A stretch of 64,000 nucleotides of DNA from Frankia casuarinae (GCF_000013345.1 NC_007777.1:4960001-5024000), one strand, 5' to 3'; shown: positions 8,575-19,175, counted from the stretch's first letter. The notes: generated by a model from the letters alone, not told the origin. Program-made: numbers and translations.

Positions 8575-9400
8575 GGCTCTGTCGCATCAGCAGAGTCCGT
8601 TGTCCCGCAGCTCCCGACCGGTCATGATCGAGTGATGCGTCGACGTCGTGTCCGTCCACCGGTCCCGACATCGGAGTTCGCCGGGTTCCGGTTCCCACCC
8701 GAGGTGATCATCCTGGCAGTCCGCTGGTACCTGCGGTACGCCTTGTCGTACCGTGACGTCGAGGAACTCCTCGCCGAACGCGGCATCGACGTTGACCACG
8801 TCACGGTCTACCGGTGGGTGCGCCGGTTCACCCCGCTGCTTATCGACGCGGCCCGGCCATGCCGGCACACACCGGGTGATCGTTGGTTCGTCGACGAAAC
8901 GTATGTGAAGGTCGCTGGACGATGGACCTATCTGTACCGGGCCGTCGACCAGTCCGGCCAGGTCATCGACGTGCTGGCCTCCGAGAAGCGGGATCTCGCC
9001 GCGGCCCGCCGGTTCTTTACCCGCGCCCTGTCCCACGGCCGGCGGCCCGTCGAGGTGACCACCGACCGGGCAGCCTTCTACCCACGAGTCCTCGACGAAC
9101 AGCTCCCCGCCGCTCATCACGTCGACGACCAGTACGCGAACAATCCGATCGAAGCCGACCACGGCCGGTTCAAGGCACGACTACGGCCGATGCGCGGCCT
9201 GAAACGCCTCCGCTCCGCACAGATCATCGGCTCCGGGCACGCGTTCGTGCAGAACATCCGCCGCGGCCACTACGAACTGGGCGTCGATGCCGACCTCCGG
9301 AACCGGCTGACGGCTGCCTTCACCGAACTCACCCTGGCCATCTGACCGCCCACCCGAGACGGCTCCACCACGCCCCGCCTCCGCCCAATGCAACAGCGCC
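8575..9400 (+). mobile_element. IS6-family insertion sequence
   Basis: The ends are GGCTCTGTCGCATC (8575) and, inverted, GGCGCTGTTGCATT (ending 9400), imperfect terminal repeats of the IS6 type. The element is 826 bp with one transposase gene. The flanking 8-mers do not match, so no target duplication remains, which fits replicative rearrangement or deletion next to the element. The right end lies in the final codons of dnaE. Confidence 0.75.
8635..9345 (+). CDS. IS6-family transposase
   Basis: 236 aa, complete. The DDE catalytic core is visible: Asp in [16 protein letters not shown], Asp in [11 protein letters not shown], Glu in [20 protein letters not shown]. The N-terminal [20 protein letters not shown] followed by [14 protein letters not shown] is the usual IS6 HTH region. 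The start is chosen because the scrambled copy has the same MRRRRVRP opening. It catalyses replicative transposition of its own element. Confidence 0.9.
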   Translation: MRRRRVRPPVPTSEFAGFRFPPEVIILAVRWYLRYALSYRDVEELLAERGIDVDHVTVYRWVRRFTPLLIDAARPCRHTPGDRWFVDETYVKVAGRWTYLYRAVDQSGQVIDVLASEKRDLAAARRFFTRALSHGRRPVEVTTDRAAFYPRVLDEQLPAAHHVDDQYANNPIEADHGRFKARLRPMRGLKRLRSAQIIGSGHAFVQNIRRGHYELGVDADLRNRLTAAFTELTLAI

Positions 9401-12400
9401 CCCAGCAGGGCCTTGAGGTCCCCGAGCAGCGAACTACTCGCCTGCACCTGGAGTTCGAGCAGGAGCAGATGCGTGTTCTGCGGGCCTTCGAGACGCAGGT
9501 GCACCGGAGTTGTCCCGGGATGGGTCGTCAGGACGAGTTTGAGGTCATCGACCAGCGGTGGTGTGATCTTGTGTGACGGCAGAGTGATGACGACCGGCGG
9601 CCCGTTCACGTGCGTCGCGACATCGACCACCGTCAGGTCCTGGGCGAACAGCGAGACCGACCCCTCCCGCTCGTTGATCCTGCCCCGCACCGAGATGACC
9701 GCGTCGGTCGCGAGCGCGTACGAATGGACCTCGTAGGACTGGGGGAAGAACAGCACCTCGACGGAGGCATCGAGATCCTCGACGGTCACGATCGCCCACG
9801 CCTTGGCGGTGTTCTTGTTGATCCGCCGGTCGATCTTGCTGATGATACCGGCGATCTGTACGGTCGTCCCGTCGTTGGCCTCGGCGAGGTCGACGATCCG
9901 GGTGTCGCGGTGGCGATCCAGCGCCCGCTCGGCGCCTTCGAGCGGATGCGAGGACACGTACAGGCCGAGCATGTCGCGTTCCTGAGCCAGCAGCTCCTTC
10001 TTCGGCCATTCGGGGCCGGACAGGTCCAGGTCGAGTCCTAGCCCCGGGCTCTCCTCCTCCTCGCCGGCGCCCCCGTCGCCGAACAGGTCGAACTGGCCGA
10101 TGGCCTCGGCCCGCTTCGTGATGATCACCGCGTCGATCGCGTTCTCGTGTACGTTGACCAGCACCCGGCGGTGATGGCCCAGCGAGTCGAACGCCCCGGC
10201 CTTGATCAGCGAGTCGATGGTGCGCTTGTTGCACACCCCGATGTCGACCTTCTGCAGGAAGTCGGCGAACGACTCATACGCGCCCTTCCTCCGCCGGGCG
10301 GCGGCTATCGAGGCGACGACGTTCTCCCCCACATTACGGACGGCCCCCAGGCCGAAGCGGATCGAGTCCCCGACCGCACCGAACCGCAGGTCCGACTCGT
10401 TGACGTCGGGGGGCAGGACCTGGATACCCATCCGGCGGGTCTCCGCCAGGTACACCGCCATCTTGTCCTTGTCGTCACCGACGGACGTCAGCAGCGCCGC
10501 CATGAACTCGGCCGGGTAGTTGGCCTTGAGGTAGGCCGTCCAGAACGACACGACACCGTACCCAGCGGTGTGGGACTTGTTGAACCCGTAGCCGGAGAAC
10601 GGGACAAGCACGTCCCACAGCGCCTGGACCGCCGCGTCGGTGTAGCCCCTCTCCTTCATCCCGGCGGAGAACCGAGCGAACTCCTTGTCCAGGATCTCCT
10701 TCTTCTTCTTACCCATCGCGCGGCGCAGCAGGTCGGCGCCGCCGAGGCTGTAGCCGGCCAGCTCCCGGGCGATGGCCATGACCTGCTCCTGGTAGACCAC
10801 CAGGTGGTAGGTCTCGCCGAGGATGGGCTCCAGCGCCTCGGCGAGCTCGGGATGGATCGGGAGGATCTCCTTGCGGCCGTTCTTGCGGTCTGCGTACTCG
10901 ATGTGGCTGTTGGCCGCCATCGGGCCGGGCCGGTAGAGCGCGAGCACGGCGGCGATGTCGCCGAACTTCGTCGGTGCCATCAGGCGCAGCAGGTTACGCA
11001 TCGGTCCGCCGTCGAGCTGGAACACCCCGAGCGTGTCGCCGCGGGCGAGCAACTCGAAGGCCTTGGCGTCCTCCAAGGGGAGGGTGGACAGGTCGATGTC
11101 GACGTTGCGGTTACGCTTGACGGCCTCGATCGCGTCACCGATGACGGTGAGGTTCCGCAGCCCGAGGCAGTCCATCTTGAGCAGGCCCATCTCCTCGCAC
11201 TGAGGAAACGGGAACCCGGTGATGATCGCGCCGTCATTGTCGCGGCGATGGATCGGCAGGACATCCAGCAGCGGCTCCGAGCACAGGATGACCCCGGCGG
11301 CGTGGACACCAGTGCCGCGGGTGAGCCCCTCCAGCCCCCGCGCGGTGTCGATGACCTTCCGAACCTTGGTGTCGGTCTCGTACTGGGCCCGGACCTCGGC
11401 GGCCTCACCGTACCGCTCATGGTTCGGGTCGAAGATCCCGGCCAGCGGGATGCCCTGGCCCATCACATCCGGCGGCATCGCCTTCGAGATCTTGTCGCCG
11501 AGGGCGTAGTCGTAACCCAGCACCCGGCACGAGTCCTTGATCGCGGCCTTGGCCTTGATCGTGCCGAAGGTGTTGATCTGCGCGACGCGGTCCTCGCCGT
11601 ACTGCTCGGTGATGTAGCGGATCACCTCACCGCGTCGACGTTCGTCGAAGTCCAGGTCGATATCCGGCGGGCTGATCCGCTCCGGGTTGAGGAACCGCTC
11701 GAAGATCAGCGCGTGCTCGATCGGGTTCAGCTCGGTTATACCCAGGATGTAGGCGATCATCGACCCGGTCGCCGATCCACGCCCCGGACCCAGCCCGATG
11801 CCCCGATCTCTCGCGAACTTGCAGATGTCGGCGACGACCAGGAAGTAAGCCGGGAAACCCATCTTGTCGATCACGCCGACCTCGTAGTCGACGCGCTCGA
11901 CCACATCGGCGGGCACGCCCGCAGGGAAGCGCCACGTCAGTCCGCGGTCGATTTCCTTGCGCAGCCAGGACAGCTGCGTCTCACCCGCGGGGACAGGGTA
12001 CCGCGGCATCCGGTCCACAAACTTGAAAACATCGTCGTAGGACTCGACGCGCTCGGCGATAAGCAGAGAGCTGTCGCAGGCCCCGGGGACCTCACTGTCC
12101 CACAAGTTGCGCATTTCCTCCGAAGACTTGAGATAATATCCCGATCCGTCGAATTTGAAACGGGTCGGATCGTCGAGTTTTTTACCGGTGCCGACGCACA
12201 GCAGCACCTCGTGGCTTCCCGCCTGATCCTGGGTCACATAGTGCGAATCGTTCGTGGCCAGCGGGCGAAGCCCCAGCTTGTCGCCGATGTCGAGCAGCCC
12301 CTGGCGGACGCTGCGCTCGATCGGCAAACCGTGATCCATCAACTCCAGGAAGAAGTTGTCCGCGCCGAAGACCTCCTGGTAGGTGGCCGCTGCCGCGAGC

Positions 12401-12930
12401 GCCTTGTCGAACTGGCCCAGACGAAGCCGGGTCTGCACCTCACCTGACGGACAGCCCGTGGTCGCGATGATCCCTTCGGAGTACTGGGAGACCAGCTCGT
12501 GGTCCATCCGCGGCTTGCGGTAGTAGCCCTCGATCGACGCGATCGACGACAGCCGGAACAGGTTGCGCAGCCCGGCGGCGTTGGCTGCGAGCATCGTCAT
12601 GTGGGTGTAGGCGCCGCCACCGGACACGTCACCGCCCTCACCCGCAGGGTCGACGTCGCGCTGCGAGCGTTCCCCCCACAGGACAGGCCGCTTGTGGTGG
12701 CGCGACTCGGGCGCCAGGTACGCCTCGATCCCGATGATCGGCTTGACACCCGCGGACTTCGCACCCTGATAAAATTCGTAGGCACCGAACATGTTACCGT
12801 GGTCGGTCATCCCGACAGCCGGCATCCCCAACTTCGCCGCTTCCTTGAAAAGCAGGCCCGTTTTCGCCGCACCGTCCAGCATCGAATACTCAGTGTGCAC
12901 ATGGAGGTGAACAAAAGAATCCGTCGGCAT
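9181..12930 (-). CDS. dnaE: DNA polymerase III alpha subunit, 3' end fused into an IS6 element
   Basis: 1249 aa from ATG 12930 ([20 protein letters not shown]). Longer starts would add a tail not seen in the family. The N-terminal PHP domain is followed by the C-family polymerase core with the catalytic [12 protein letters not shown], then helix-hairpin-helix and OB-fold regions. It is the main replicative polymerase. The last native residues are about [10 protein letters not shown] near 9401. The frame then runs antisense through the IS6 right end and adds about 73 foreign residues ([12 protein letters not shown]... to AAHRP). Only a few native residues are lost, so the enzyme may still work. 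A second replicative alpha subunit elsewhere cannot be excluded. Confidence 0.9.
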   Translation of the reverse strand: MPTDSFVHLHVHTEYSMLDGAAKTGLLFKEAAKLGMPAVGMTDHGNMFGAYEFYQGAKSAGVKPIIGIEAYLAPESRHHKRPVLWGERSQRDVDPAGEGGDVSGGGAYTHMTMLAANAAGLRNLFRLSSIASIEGYYRKPRMDHELVSQYSEGIIATTGCPSGEVQTRLRLGQFDKALAAAATYQEVFGADNFFLELMDHGLPIERSVRQGLLDIGDKLGLRPLATNDSHYVTQDQAGSHEVLLCVGTGKKLDDPTRFKFDGSGYYLKSSEEMRNLWDSEVPGACDSSLLIAERVESYDDVFKFVDRMPRYPVPAGETQLSWLRKEIDRGLTWRFPAGVPADVVERVDYEVGVIDKMGFPAYFLVVADICKFARDRGIGLGPGRGSATGSMIAYILGITELNPIEHALIFERFLNPERISPPDIDLDFDERRRGEVIRYITEQYGEDRVAQINTFGTIKAKAAIKDSCRVLGYDYALGDKISKAMPPDVMGQGIPLAGIFDPNHERYGEAAEVRAQYETDTKVRKVIDTARGLEGLTRGTGVHAAGVILCSEPLLDVLPIHRRDNDGAIITGFPFPQCEEMGLLKMDCLGLRNLTVIGDAIEAVKRNRNVDIDLSTLPLEDAKAFELLARGDTLGVFQLDGGPMRNLLRLMAPTKFGDIAAVLALYRPGPMAANSHIEYADRKNGRKEILPIHPELAEALEPILGETYHLVVYQEQVMAIARELAGYSLGGADLLRRAMGKKKKEILDKEFARFSAGMKERGYTDAAVQALWDVLVPFSGYGFNKSHTAGYGVVSFWTAYLKANYPAEFMAALLTSVGDDKDKMAVYLAETRRMGIQVLPPDVNESDLRFGAVGDSIRFGLGAVRNVGENVVASIAAARRRKGAYESFADFLQKVDIGVCNKRTIDSLIKAGAFDSLGHHRRVLVNVHENAIDAVIITKRAEAIGQFDLFGDGGAGEEEESPGLGLDLDLSGPEWPKKELLAQERDMLGLYVSSHPLEGAERALDRHRDTRIVDLAEANDGTTVQIAGIISKIDRRINKNTAKAWAIVTVEDLDASVEVLFFPQSYEVHSYALATDAVISVRGRINEREGSVSLFAQDLTVVDVATHVNGPPVVITLPSHKITPPLVDDLKLVLTTHPGTTPVHLRLEGPQNTHLLLLELQVQASSSLLGDLKALLGALLHWAEAGRGGAVSGGRSDGQGEFGEGSRQPVPEVGIDAQFVVAAADVLHERVPGADDLCGAEAFQAAHRP

Positions 12931-13153
12931 CCCAGTCCCCTCTCGCCCACAACGGCCCGCCGGTCGGAGTCTAACCCCGCCACCCAGAGCCACCGGAGAG
13001 GCACGCGACACAACAGCCCCTAAGCGCGTTGATCCTCCAAAGACAATTCGTTGAGATCAATGGTGGACCCGTCGACATACCCGAGAACGCAGCGACGCGA
13101 TGAGGCGCGCCCTGCGTCGTGGTCAGCCACGTGCCGCGCGAGTACACCTCCTC

Positions 13154-13475
13154 GCTTTACGCCCTTGCTCGCCGACGCGGCCCGGCCCTGCCGGCACCAA
13201 CCGGGCGACAGGTGGTATGTCGACGACACCCACGTCAAGATCGCCAGCCGATGGACCTACCTGTACCGGGCGGTCGACCAGCACGGGCGGGTCATCGATG
13301 TTCTCACCAGTACCCCAGTACCCGCCGCGACCAGACGACTGCCCGCCGGTTCTTCGACCGGGCGCCGGCGTATGGGCGCCGGCGTATGGGCGCCGCCCGG
13401 TCGAGGTCACTACCGACAAAACCCCGGTCTACCCGCGGACCCTCGACGAGCCGCTCCCGAGGCCTGCCATTCCGG
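13154..13475 (+). pseudogene. IS6-family transposase remnant
   Basis: [20 protein letters not shown], then [20 protein letters not shown], is the middle of an IS6 transposase. After VIDVLTST the frame is lost, and the next block (RDQTTARRFF) continues in another frame, then PVEVTTDKTPVYPRTLDEPLP. Start, C-terminus and the catalytic Glu are missing. The region 13012-13153 upstream holds nothing recognisable. Confidence 0.75.
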
Positions 13476-13691
13476 CGCCGAAAACGCCGCGACCTCGGAT
13501 TTTGCGGCGCTGCGCGACATATCCCGGAACGGGCCGATACGTAACGTTTCGTCTGGTAATCGAGCGGTTAGGGGGCCGATCCGCCGTCCCACCCCGCGGA
13601 CACCGCGGCGAACCGGCGATCTCGCCGTCTGCCCGCTCCGCCGCATCAGCCCAGGTCACAGGCCCAGGACGACTTCTGGCATCCCACAGGC

Positions 13692-14630
13692 TCAGGCCGG
13701 GACGGGAGCGGTCCGGCATGCGTCGATAAAGGTGACCAGTTCATTCACCCGGTCGGACCGGGCGTTGACGGCGCGGTTCACGACCCGGATGAGGTGAGCG
13801 TAGGCATCTGTGTGGTCGTAGTGGGCGACTTCCCGGATCCGCAGTGCCCATCGCCAGTAGCCGCGGATGGTGTCGGCCAGTGGCATCCGGAAGGTCGCAA
13901 TGACCTCGCGGATTGGCTCCACCACGGCGTCGCCCTCCCGGCGCAGGTACCGCTCGACTACATCCGCCATGAACGCGAAGTGGCGCGACTCGTCGCGGGC
14001 GAGTCGGGTGAGGACGTCGGCCAGGACCGGATCGCCGGCCACGGTGCGTAGCTGCTGATAATAGAGCTGCGTCGCCTTCTCCTGCACGAGTGCGTAGGCG
14101 AACAACGAGACCGCGTGGTCAAGTGGCAGATCGAATTTCTTACGGCCCTCAGCCGCCAGTTCCCGACGCAGTTCCTCCGGTTCGGCGATACCGGCGGCGA
14201 CCTGGTAACGGAACAGGGCCCGGGCGTGGCTGTCCTCTTCCTGGGCCCACCGTACCGTGAAATGGTAGAGCTCACGGTTATGGATAAAGGTTTCCAGGTC
14301 AACGTCGGAGTTGAGCGGGAACGCACGCTCGTAGAGGTCGAAATAGCCGGGGAGATGGTCCTCGATCAGGGTGATGAAGCGGACCGCTGAGCGCTGGCCT
14401 TCGGTGAGCCGGTCGGCCTCGGCCTCGTCCCACCGGAAGGCCGATTCGACGTCCCAGCGGCGGGCGGCGGACCCGGCAGAGTGAAACGCGGTGACCGCCG
14501 CCGCCAGGTCGGAGGCGGGCAGCAGCGGCGGCAGCACCGGACGGGCAAAAGAGCGGTCGGACCGGGCAGGACGGCGTTGCCCCGCTTCCTGATCAGAGGT
14601 AGCTGACGTAACGGTGTTCGATACGGTCAC
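13692..14630 (-). CDS. Acyl-ACP desaturase-like diiron protein
   Basis: 312 aa. The ferritin-like four-helix bundle supplies the iron ligands seen in stearoyl-ACP desaturases: Glu in TLIEDHLPGYF, EExxH in WAQEEDSHARAL, Glu in YALVQEKATQLYY and ExxH in LARDESRHFAFM. The family (mycobacterial DesA type) inserts a double bond or hydroxyl into ACP-bound acyl chains using O2 and ferredoxin. It is the last gene of a minus-strand set with an ACP immediately upstream (16 bp), suggesting that carrier is its substrate platform. It starts with GTG 14630. Confidence 0.85.
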   Translation of the reverse strand: MTVSNTVTSATSDQEAGQRRPARSDRSFARPVLPPLLPASDLAAAVTAFHSAGSAARRWDVESAFRWDEAEADRLTEGQRSAVRFITLIEDHLPGYFDLYERAFPLNSDVDLETFIHNRELYHFTVRWAQEEDSHARALFRYQVAAGIAEPEELRRELAAEGRKKFDLPLDHAVSLFAYALVQEKATQLYYQQLRTVAGDPVLADVLTRLARDESRHFAFMADVVERYLRREGDAVVEPIREVIATFRMPLADTIRGYWRWALRIREVAHYDHTDAYAHLIRVVNRAVNARSDRVNELVTFIDACRTAPVPA

Positions 14631-14646
14631 GATGATTCTCCTGTTG

Positions 14647-14904
14647 TCAGACCGCCGTCTCGAGCGCCGCGAGCACGATACGGACGACGTCGTTGATGGA
14701 GCTCAGGGCGAAGACGTCCTCATCCTCGATCTCGATATCGTACGTGCGCTCTATGCGGGAGATCATGACCAGAACCTTCACCGAGTCCGCGCCTTCGACG
14801 GCCCGCAGGTCGAGGTCGGGAGTGAGCGCGTCGGCTGACATCCCGAGCTCGCGAGCGAGGATGGCGGTGACAGTACTGACAATCTCGGCGCGGGAGGGTG
14901 TCAT
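14647..14904 (-). CDS. Acyl carrier protein
   Basis: 85 aa from ATG 14904, with AAGGAG 5 nt upstream; ATG 14907 and 14922 are alternatives. The phosphopantetheine site is EGADSVKVL, with Ser41 in place of the common DSL. The helix pattern (AEIVSTVTAILAREL, SSINDVVRIVLAAL) is typical of ACPs. It lies between a thioesterase and a diiron desaturase, so it is likely a dedicated carrier for this cassette, not the housekeeping ACP. Confidence 0.85.
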   Translation of the reverse strand: MTPSRAEIVSTVTAILARELGMSADALTPDLDLRAVEGADSVKVLVMISRIERTYDIEIEDEDVFALSSINDVVRIVLAALETAV

Positions 14905-14957
14905 CATGACTCCTTCGGTCATTCGCCGTGTCGGTTGAGGCGCGTGAGAGGGACTAT

Positions 14958-15611
14958 TCAGCCCTGACCGCCGACGGCCTGGGCCGCGTTAGCAGCCTGG
15001 ACAGCGTTAGCAGCCTGGGCGGCCTGGGCCGCGGTGATGGCTTCCGCGACACGGTCGAACTCGTCCGGTCGCAGGTCCAGGCGTTGCCGCGCGATGTTCA
15101 TCGATGTCGGACGGTAGGTCGCGCTCGCCGCAGCCACCAGACTGCCCGCGGCGTCGAGGATCTCGGCCTCGGCACGCACCAGGCCGCCCGCGCCCGTCGG
15201 ACCGCCCGTCGGACCGCCCGTCGGGTTGGAGACCGGCTCAGCCGTGCCGGCCTGTAGGCGGGCGACGCACTGGTAGTCGGTGTTCACCCGCATCGCGGTG
15301 ACGTACCGCAGCCGCATCCCGGTGGTGAAGGAGGTGAGGCCTGTTCGCAGAACGATCAGGTTTCCCATGGTTTCGTCGCAGATGACTCCGATGAGACCGC
15401 CGTGCACGACCCCCGGGTACGACTCGTGAGTGCGGTCCAGCCTGAAGCGGGTGGCGATCCCGTCGGGACGGAAGGCGAAGCGGAGGCGCAGGCCGTTTGC
15501 GTTGTGCGGTGAGCAGCCGAAGCAGCGGTAGCTCTCCAGGACCGCCCAAGGCACCGGCAGGTATTCCTCGTCGGCCGAGGATTGGGAGGGAGCGGTCGGG
15601 TGAATGTGCAT
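14958..15611 (-). CDS. PaaI-like hotdog thioesterase
   Basis: 217 aa from ATG 15611, preceded by GGAGG at 5 nt. The hotdog core shows SYRCFGCSPHNANGLRLRF and the HGG active-site segment YPGVVHGGLIGVICDETMGN, as in PaaI/acyl-CoA or acyl-ACP thioesterases. An insertion of GGPT repeats (VSNPTGGPTGGPTGAGG) and an Ala/Gln-rich C-terminal tail (AQAAQAANAVQAANAAQ) are unusual and probably unstructured. Position beside the ACP suggests it releases the modified acyl chain. Confidence 0.8.
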   Translation of the reverse strand: MHIHPTAPSQSSADEEYLPVPWAVLESYRCFGCSPHNANGLRLRFAFRPDGIATRFRLDRTHESYPGVVHGGLIGVICDETMGNLIVLRTGLTSFTTGMRLRYVTAMRVNTDYQCVARLQAGTAEPVSNPTGGPTGGPTGAGGLVRAEAEILDAAGSLVAAASATYRPTSMNIARQRLDLRPDEFDRVAEAITAAQAAQAANAVQAANAAQAVGGQG

Positions 15612-15744
15612 CGGTTCCTCCGGCAGAGAATTGGTCACGGCGCGCCCTGCCGACGGCGTCGCACGTGATCCGGGGCGCCGCCGTCGTCGCGCGTCGCCCC
15701 CGCATCCGATCGGGTCTGGGAACGACGTTCTCAGATTCGATGCC

Positions 15745-16557
15745 TCAGGCCACTATTTCGGCCATCGCGTGGCGGATGCCGGAGTTTCGGCTCAAGTCCC
15801 GGCCGACCGCCGTTCCGAGCATGCGCCGGAGCTTGGCCTGGAGCTTTTCCAGCGCATCCGGCGGAGAGAACTGGAGATAGACATCGATCACGTCGTCGAC
15901 GGTCTCGTGCCCCTGCATCTCCTCGACGCGCTGATGCTTGTAGACACCGACCGGGTGGTTGAGCCGCGGGCTCGTAACGTAGAAATGAATCCTTTCCAGG
16001 ACTGACCTCAGCTCGTGCGGGTGGAGTTCCAGACGACGCTTCAAGTAGAAGAGGAACTCGCGGGCGTGCCCTGCTTCGTCGCGGCTTGCGCGGAGAAACA
16101 GGTCGGCCAGCACGGGCTCCTCCACCCACTCCGACATCGCCCGGTAGACCGTGTTGACGATGATCTCAGAGATCACGTTCGTGGTCAGGGTCGCACTCGG
16201 CGTGATACCGGCTTCGTACGGCTCACGCAGAGCCTCGATCTTGTCCTGGTCGATGTGGACACCCACCGCCTTGAGCCAGGCCCGGAAGGCGTAGTGATGC
16301 TGAAGCTCCTGGTAGGCCCAGATGGCCACGAAGGCCGAGCAGTCGTAGTCGTCGTGGAACTCGCTGAGAAAACCGTGCAGCCCGGGGAGAGACGTCGCCT
16401 CGCCCATGACAACGCCCTTGACAAGCGAGATGTAGACGGGATGAACGAGGTCACTCCGGACGTTTTCCAGCCCGAGGTCGGAAACCTTCCACTGGAGGCG
16501 CTCGTAGTGCTGGAAAACATCGAAGCTATGGGACTTGTCAGCGGTGGCGGTCGGCAT
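15745..16557 (-). CDS. Second diiron acyl-ACP-desaturase-like protein
   Basis: 270 aa. Ligand motifs ExxH in AYQELQHHYAFRAW and DExxH in LRASRDEAGHAREF, plus Glu in ISEIIVNTVYRAMSEW, place it in the ferritin-like acyl-ACP desaturase group. It is clearly a different subfamily from the protein at 13692-14630. It is the first gene of the minus-strand lipid cassette, separated by about 130 bp from the thioesterase. Substrate is unknown. Two distinct diiron enzymes with one ACP could introduce successive unsaturations. Confidence 0.8.
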   Translation of the reverse strand: MPTATADKSHSFDVFQHYERLQWKVSDLGLENVRSDLVHPVYISLVKGVVMGEATSLPGLHGFLSEFHDDYDCSAFVAIWAYQELQHHYAFRAWLKAVGVHIDQDKIEALREPYEAGITPSATLTTNVISEIIVNTVYRAMSEWVEEPVLADLFLRASRDEAGHAREFLFYLKRRLELHPHELRSVLERIHFYVTSPRLNHPVGVYKHQRVEEMQGHETVDDVIDVYLQFSPPDALEKLQAKLRRMLGTAVGRDLSRNSGIRHAMAEIVA

Positions 16558-16776
16558 GGATGGACTCCTTCTGAGCTTCCCTCGCAGGCCTTTGCCGCTC
16601 TACCATGGGTTGCCTGGCCGATCATTACAACCCTGATATCACACGCCAATCGAACCATTCCGATCAGCTATCACGGAAGCGCTTACCGCCTCCGTGCGGG
16701 ACGGTCCACGCACCGGGCGGACGATCCACGTACCGCCGCCCAGCGTTCACCAGCCCTTCATCGTTCACGAGTCCCT
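16558..16776. other. Intergenic region before the diiron gene
   Basis: About 220 bp between the end of the copper gene and the start of the minus-strand lipid cassette. It is AT-richer around 16610-16680 than its surroundings, as expected of a promoter for the gene starting at 16557. No clear -10/-35 pair or hairpin is claimed. Confidence 0.3.
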
Positions 16777-18456
16777 TCATCGGACCTGGTAGAACACGGT
16801 TGTCACGTACTGGTCGAAGTCGTTCACTCGGAGCGTGAGCCGAAGTTGCCATTCACCGGGCAACGGCGCCCGGATCCCGTCGCTCCGCGCATGGCCCGGC
16901 GCGGCCAGGCTCAGCGGAACAGTGAAGGGGCCGAGATCGGCGGCCGGCAACGACAACGCCACACTGGCCTCCACCAGTTTCTGCGGTTTGCCGCTCGGGT
17001 CCGTGGCCTGGACGTCCAGGGTCTGGGCGCCCACCCGCGTCGGCGAGACCCTCACCTTCACCGTCATCGGACCCGCGAAGGTGGTGTCGGAGAACGGCGG
17101 TGAATAGCTGGTACGTCCCGGTACCATGTTCACCAACCCAGCCGTGATCCCCAGCACGACAGCCCCGAGCACGATTTCCGCCATGACACCCCGGCGCAGC
17201 CCGGCAAGCAGAACGGCATGCGACGAGCGGTCCGGCCGGCCGGCCGGCTGATTTCTGTTCGTTCTGTACTGCCGGCGGACCCACCGCCGCGCCAGAGCGC
17301 CGAGAGCGATCATTCCAAGGACCAACCACACCTTGTACACCAGCAGTCGACCATAGCTGGTATCAATCAGGGCCCGTGGCGGGCCGACCTCACGCCAGCC
17401 CTGGAAGACCCCGCTGACCATCACGGCGACAACGGCCACAACCGCGATCTTCGACCACCGGGGAAGGATCTCCGCCAGCTCGGTGGCCGATGCGCGGCGC
17501 ACCAGGAAACCGGCAATCATCACCAGACCACCGATCCACACCGACATGGCGATCACATGCACCGTCGTGCTGGTGGTAGCCAGCCAAGCCAGATCGCCGA
17601 CGCTGGCATGACCGATCATGGCAAGCGTCACGGCCACCACGACACCGAGACCGGCGAGCTCCCCGTTTCCCCGCGGATCCACCGACCCGGTTCGCAACAG
17701 CCGCCGCACGAGAGGCACCATCAAAGCCAGAGCGAGCAGACGGATCAGCAGCAGGTGACCGAACCGATCCGCCAGGGTGGTCGACAGAACCGACCACTGC
17801 CCGAGTCCCCCGAGGCCGAGCCCGGCAGCGTAGGGGCCCTGCAGCAGCAGCTGCGCGAATGCCGCAAAAACGGATAATCCCCACGCTGCCATCAACAGCC
17901 GGCCGGGACCGGCCGCACGAAGACCTGTCGGCCAGAGCACGATCAGAAAGAAACAGACGCCCAGCAACAGGGCCGTCGCGGCGTATCCGAGAAATCTCGC
18001 CATGGCGAAGACGACGCCCACCGTCGAGGAGCCCGATGTGCCGGAGGCCGCCGCGGCGGCGGCATCCGGCGGCCCGCCCACACCGAAGGCGAGCGCACCG
18101 GAAACAGGATGACTATCCGCCGAGATGACACGCCAGCTCGCCACGTACGTGCCGTTCGGCAGCCCCGGCCGGAGCGCGACCGTCGCCTGCGACGCCTTGG
18201 GACCAGATCCGGCACGACCATCATCGACCCGCCTACCCGCGGAATCGAGCACCCGGATCGAATCGCGCGAGACCCGTACTGACTCGCTGTAGTCAAGGGT
18301 TACCCGTGTGGGTGCGACGTCAAGTGCCGCGCCGTCCACGGGGTCGCTACCCGTCAAAAGGGCATGCGCCGACGCCGGCGGGACCCCGAGGCCAAAACCG
18401 ATGGAGGTGGTGGCCATGACCAGGAACGTCACGGCCACCACCAGGATGCGGCGCAC
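16777..18456 (-). CDS. CopC-CopD fusion copper protein (YcnJ-like)
   Basis: 559 aa. A signal/anchor helix and the mature N-terminal His of CopC (PPASAHALLTGSDPVDGAAL) are followed by the CopC beta-sandwich, with the second copper motif in ISADSHPVSGALAFGVGG. A CopD-type block of about eight membrane helices follows, and a periplasmic tail ends at VFYQVR. The family binds copper outside the membrane and imports or tolerates it. It lies 5 bp after the YcnI-like gene, and the pairing is conserved in Gram-positive bacteria. Confidence 0.88.
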   Translation of the reverse strand: MRRILVVAVTFLVMATTSIGFGLGVPPASAHALLTGSDPVDGAALDVAPTRVTLDYSESVRVSRDSIRVLDSAGRRVDDGRAGSGPKASQATVALRPGLPNGTYVASWRVISADSHPVSGALAFGVGGPPDAAAAAASGTSGSSTVGVVFAMARFLGYAATALLLGVCFFLIVLWPTGLRAAGPGRLLMAAWGLSVFAAFAQLLLQGPYAAGLGLGGLGQWSVLSTTLADRFGHLLLIRLLALALMVPLVRRLLRTGSVDPRGNGELAGLGVVVAVTLAMIGHASVGDLAWLATTSTTVHVIAMSVWIGGLVMIAGFLVRRASATELAEILPRWSKIAVVAVVAVMVSGVFQGWREVGPPRALIDTSYGRLLVYKVWLVLGMIALGALARRWVRRQYRTNRNQPAGRPDRSSHAVLLAGLRRGVMAEIVLGAVVLGITAGLVNMVPGRTSYSPPFSDTTFAGPMTVKVRVSPTRVGAQTLDVQATDPSGKPQKLVEASVALSLPAADLGPFTVPLSLAAPGHARSDGIRAPLPGEWQLRLTLRVNDFDQYVTTVFYQVR

Positions 18457-18461
18457 GACGG

Positions 18462-19175
18462 TTAGGCGCGCCGTCGCAAAGAGATCAGCGCGAATCCACC
18501 GGCCAACAACCCGAGTGCGCCAAGGACAAGGCCAGCAATCCCCAGGCCACGCGCCGTCCCGTCGGAATCGTCGGAGGCCGATGCGGCTTCGTCCGACCGC
18601 GCCGCGGCCGCGCCAGGCCCACCGGACCCCGGGGAGGATGCCGTCAGCGTGAGGACCGGCGCCGGCTTCTCAGGCTCCTGGGCGCCTGGGGCGGCGACAT
18701 CGACCCACCGCACGACCGAACCATCGGAGTAGGTCTGCAATGCCTTGAACACAATGTGGTCGGTGTTTTCGGGCAGCGGCCCGGCGGAGACGGTGAAGGT
18801 GTCGAACTCCCCGGGCTTGATCCCGCCATCCCCCTGCGCCGTCCAGGCAATCCTGGTAACGATCTCCTTGACCTCTCCGTCGTCCGTCATGAGCGGCTTC
18901 GACGGGGCCGCTTTGGTGATCTTGTATGTCCACCCCGCCTTGGGCTGGACCGACACGGACGCGATCGGGGTGTCGGTAGGAAGCTGGACGTCCAACCCGG
19001 TCGTGGACGCGGTGTCCTTCTCCGTGGGGACCTTGAACGACAAGGTGGCGTAGCTGCCCGCGGCAGCCGTCGGCGGCTGCACCGTGACATGGGCGGACGC
19101 CGGTCCAGCTAGGAGGAACATCGCTGCCGCGGCAGTGCCGGCAAGCATGCCGGCACGCCGAACGTTGCGGTACAT
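18462..19175 (-). CDS. YcnI-like copper-binding membrane-anchored protein (DUF1775)
   Basis: 237 aa. The signal peptide is cleaved before the copper-binding histidine (PASAHVTVQPPTAAAGSYAT). The DUF1775 domain includes TTGLDVQLPTDTPIASVSV and PKAGWTYKI. A Ser/Ala-rich linker leads to a C-terminal helix (LGIAGLVLGALGLLAGGFAL) and RRR anchor. It probably works as a copper chaperone for the CopC-CopD protein encoded directly downstream in the same operon. Confidence 0.88.
   Translation of the reverse strand: MYRNVRRAGMLAGTAAAAMFLLAGPASAHVTVQPPTAAAGSYATLSFKVPTEKDTASTTGLDVQLPTDTPIASVSVQPKAGWTYKITKAAPSKPLMTDDGEVKEIVTRIAWTAQGDGGIKPGEFDTFTVSAGPLPENTDHIVFKALQTYSDGSVVRWVDVAAPGAQEPEKPAPVLTLTASSPGSGGPGAAAARSDEAASASDDSDGTARGLGIAGLVLGALGLLAGGFALISLRRRA

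Noticed and set aside
10147..12447. Very long plus-strand ORF (766 codons)
   Set aside because: It is the antisense of dnaE, whose minus-strand frame has clear PHP and polymerase motifs. The plus frame has no recognisable family and is open only because of GC bias.
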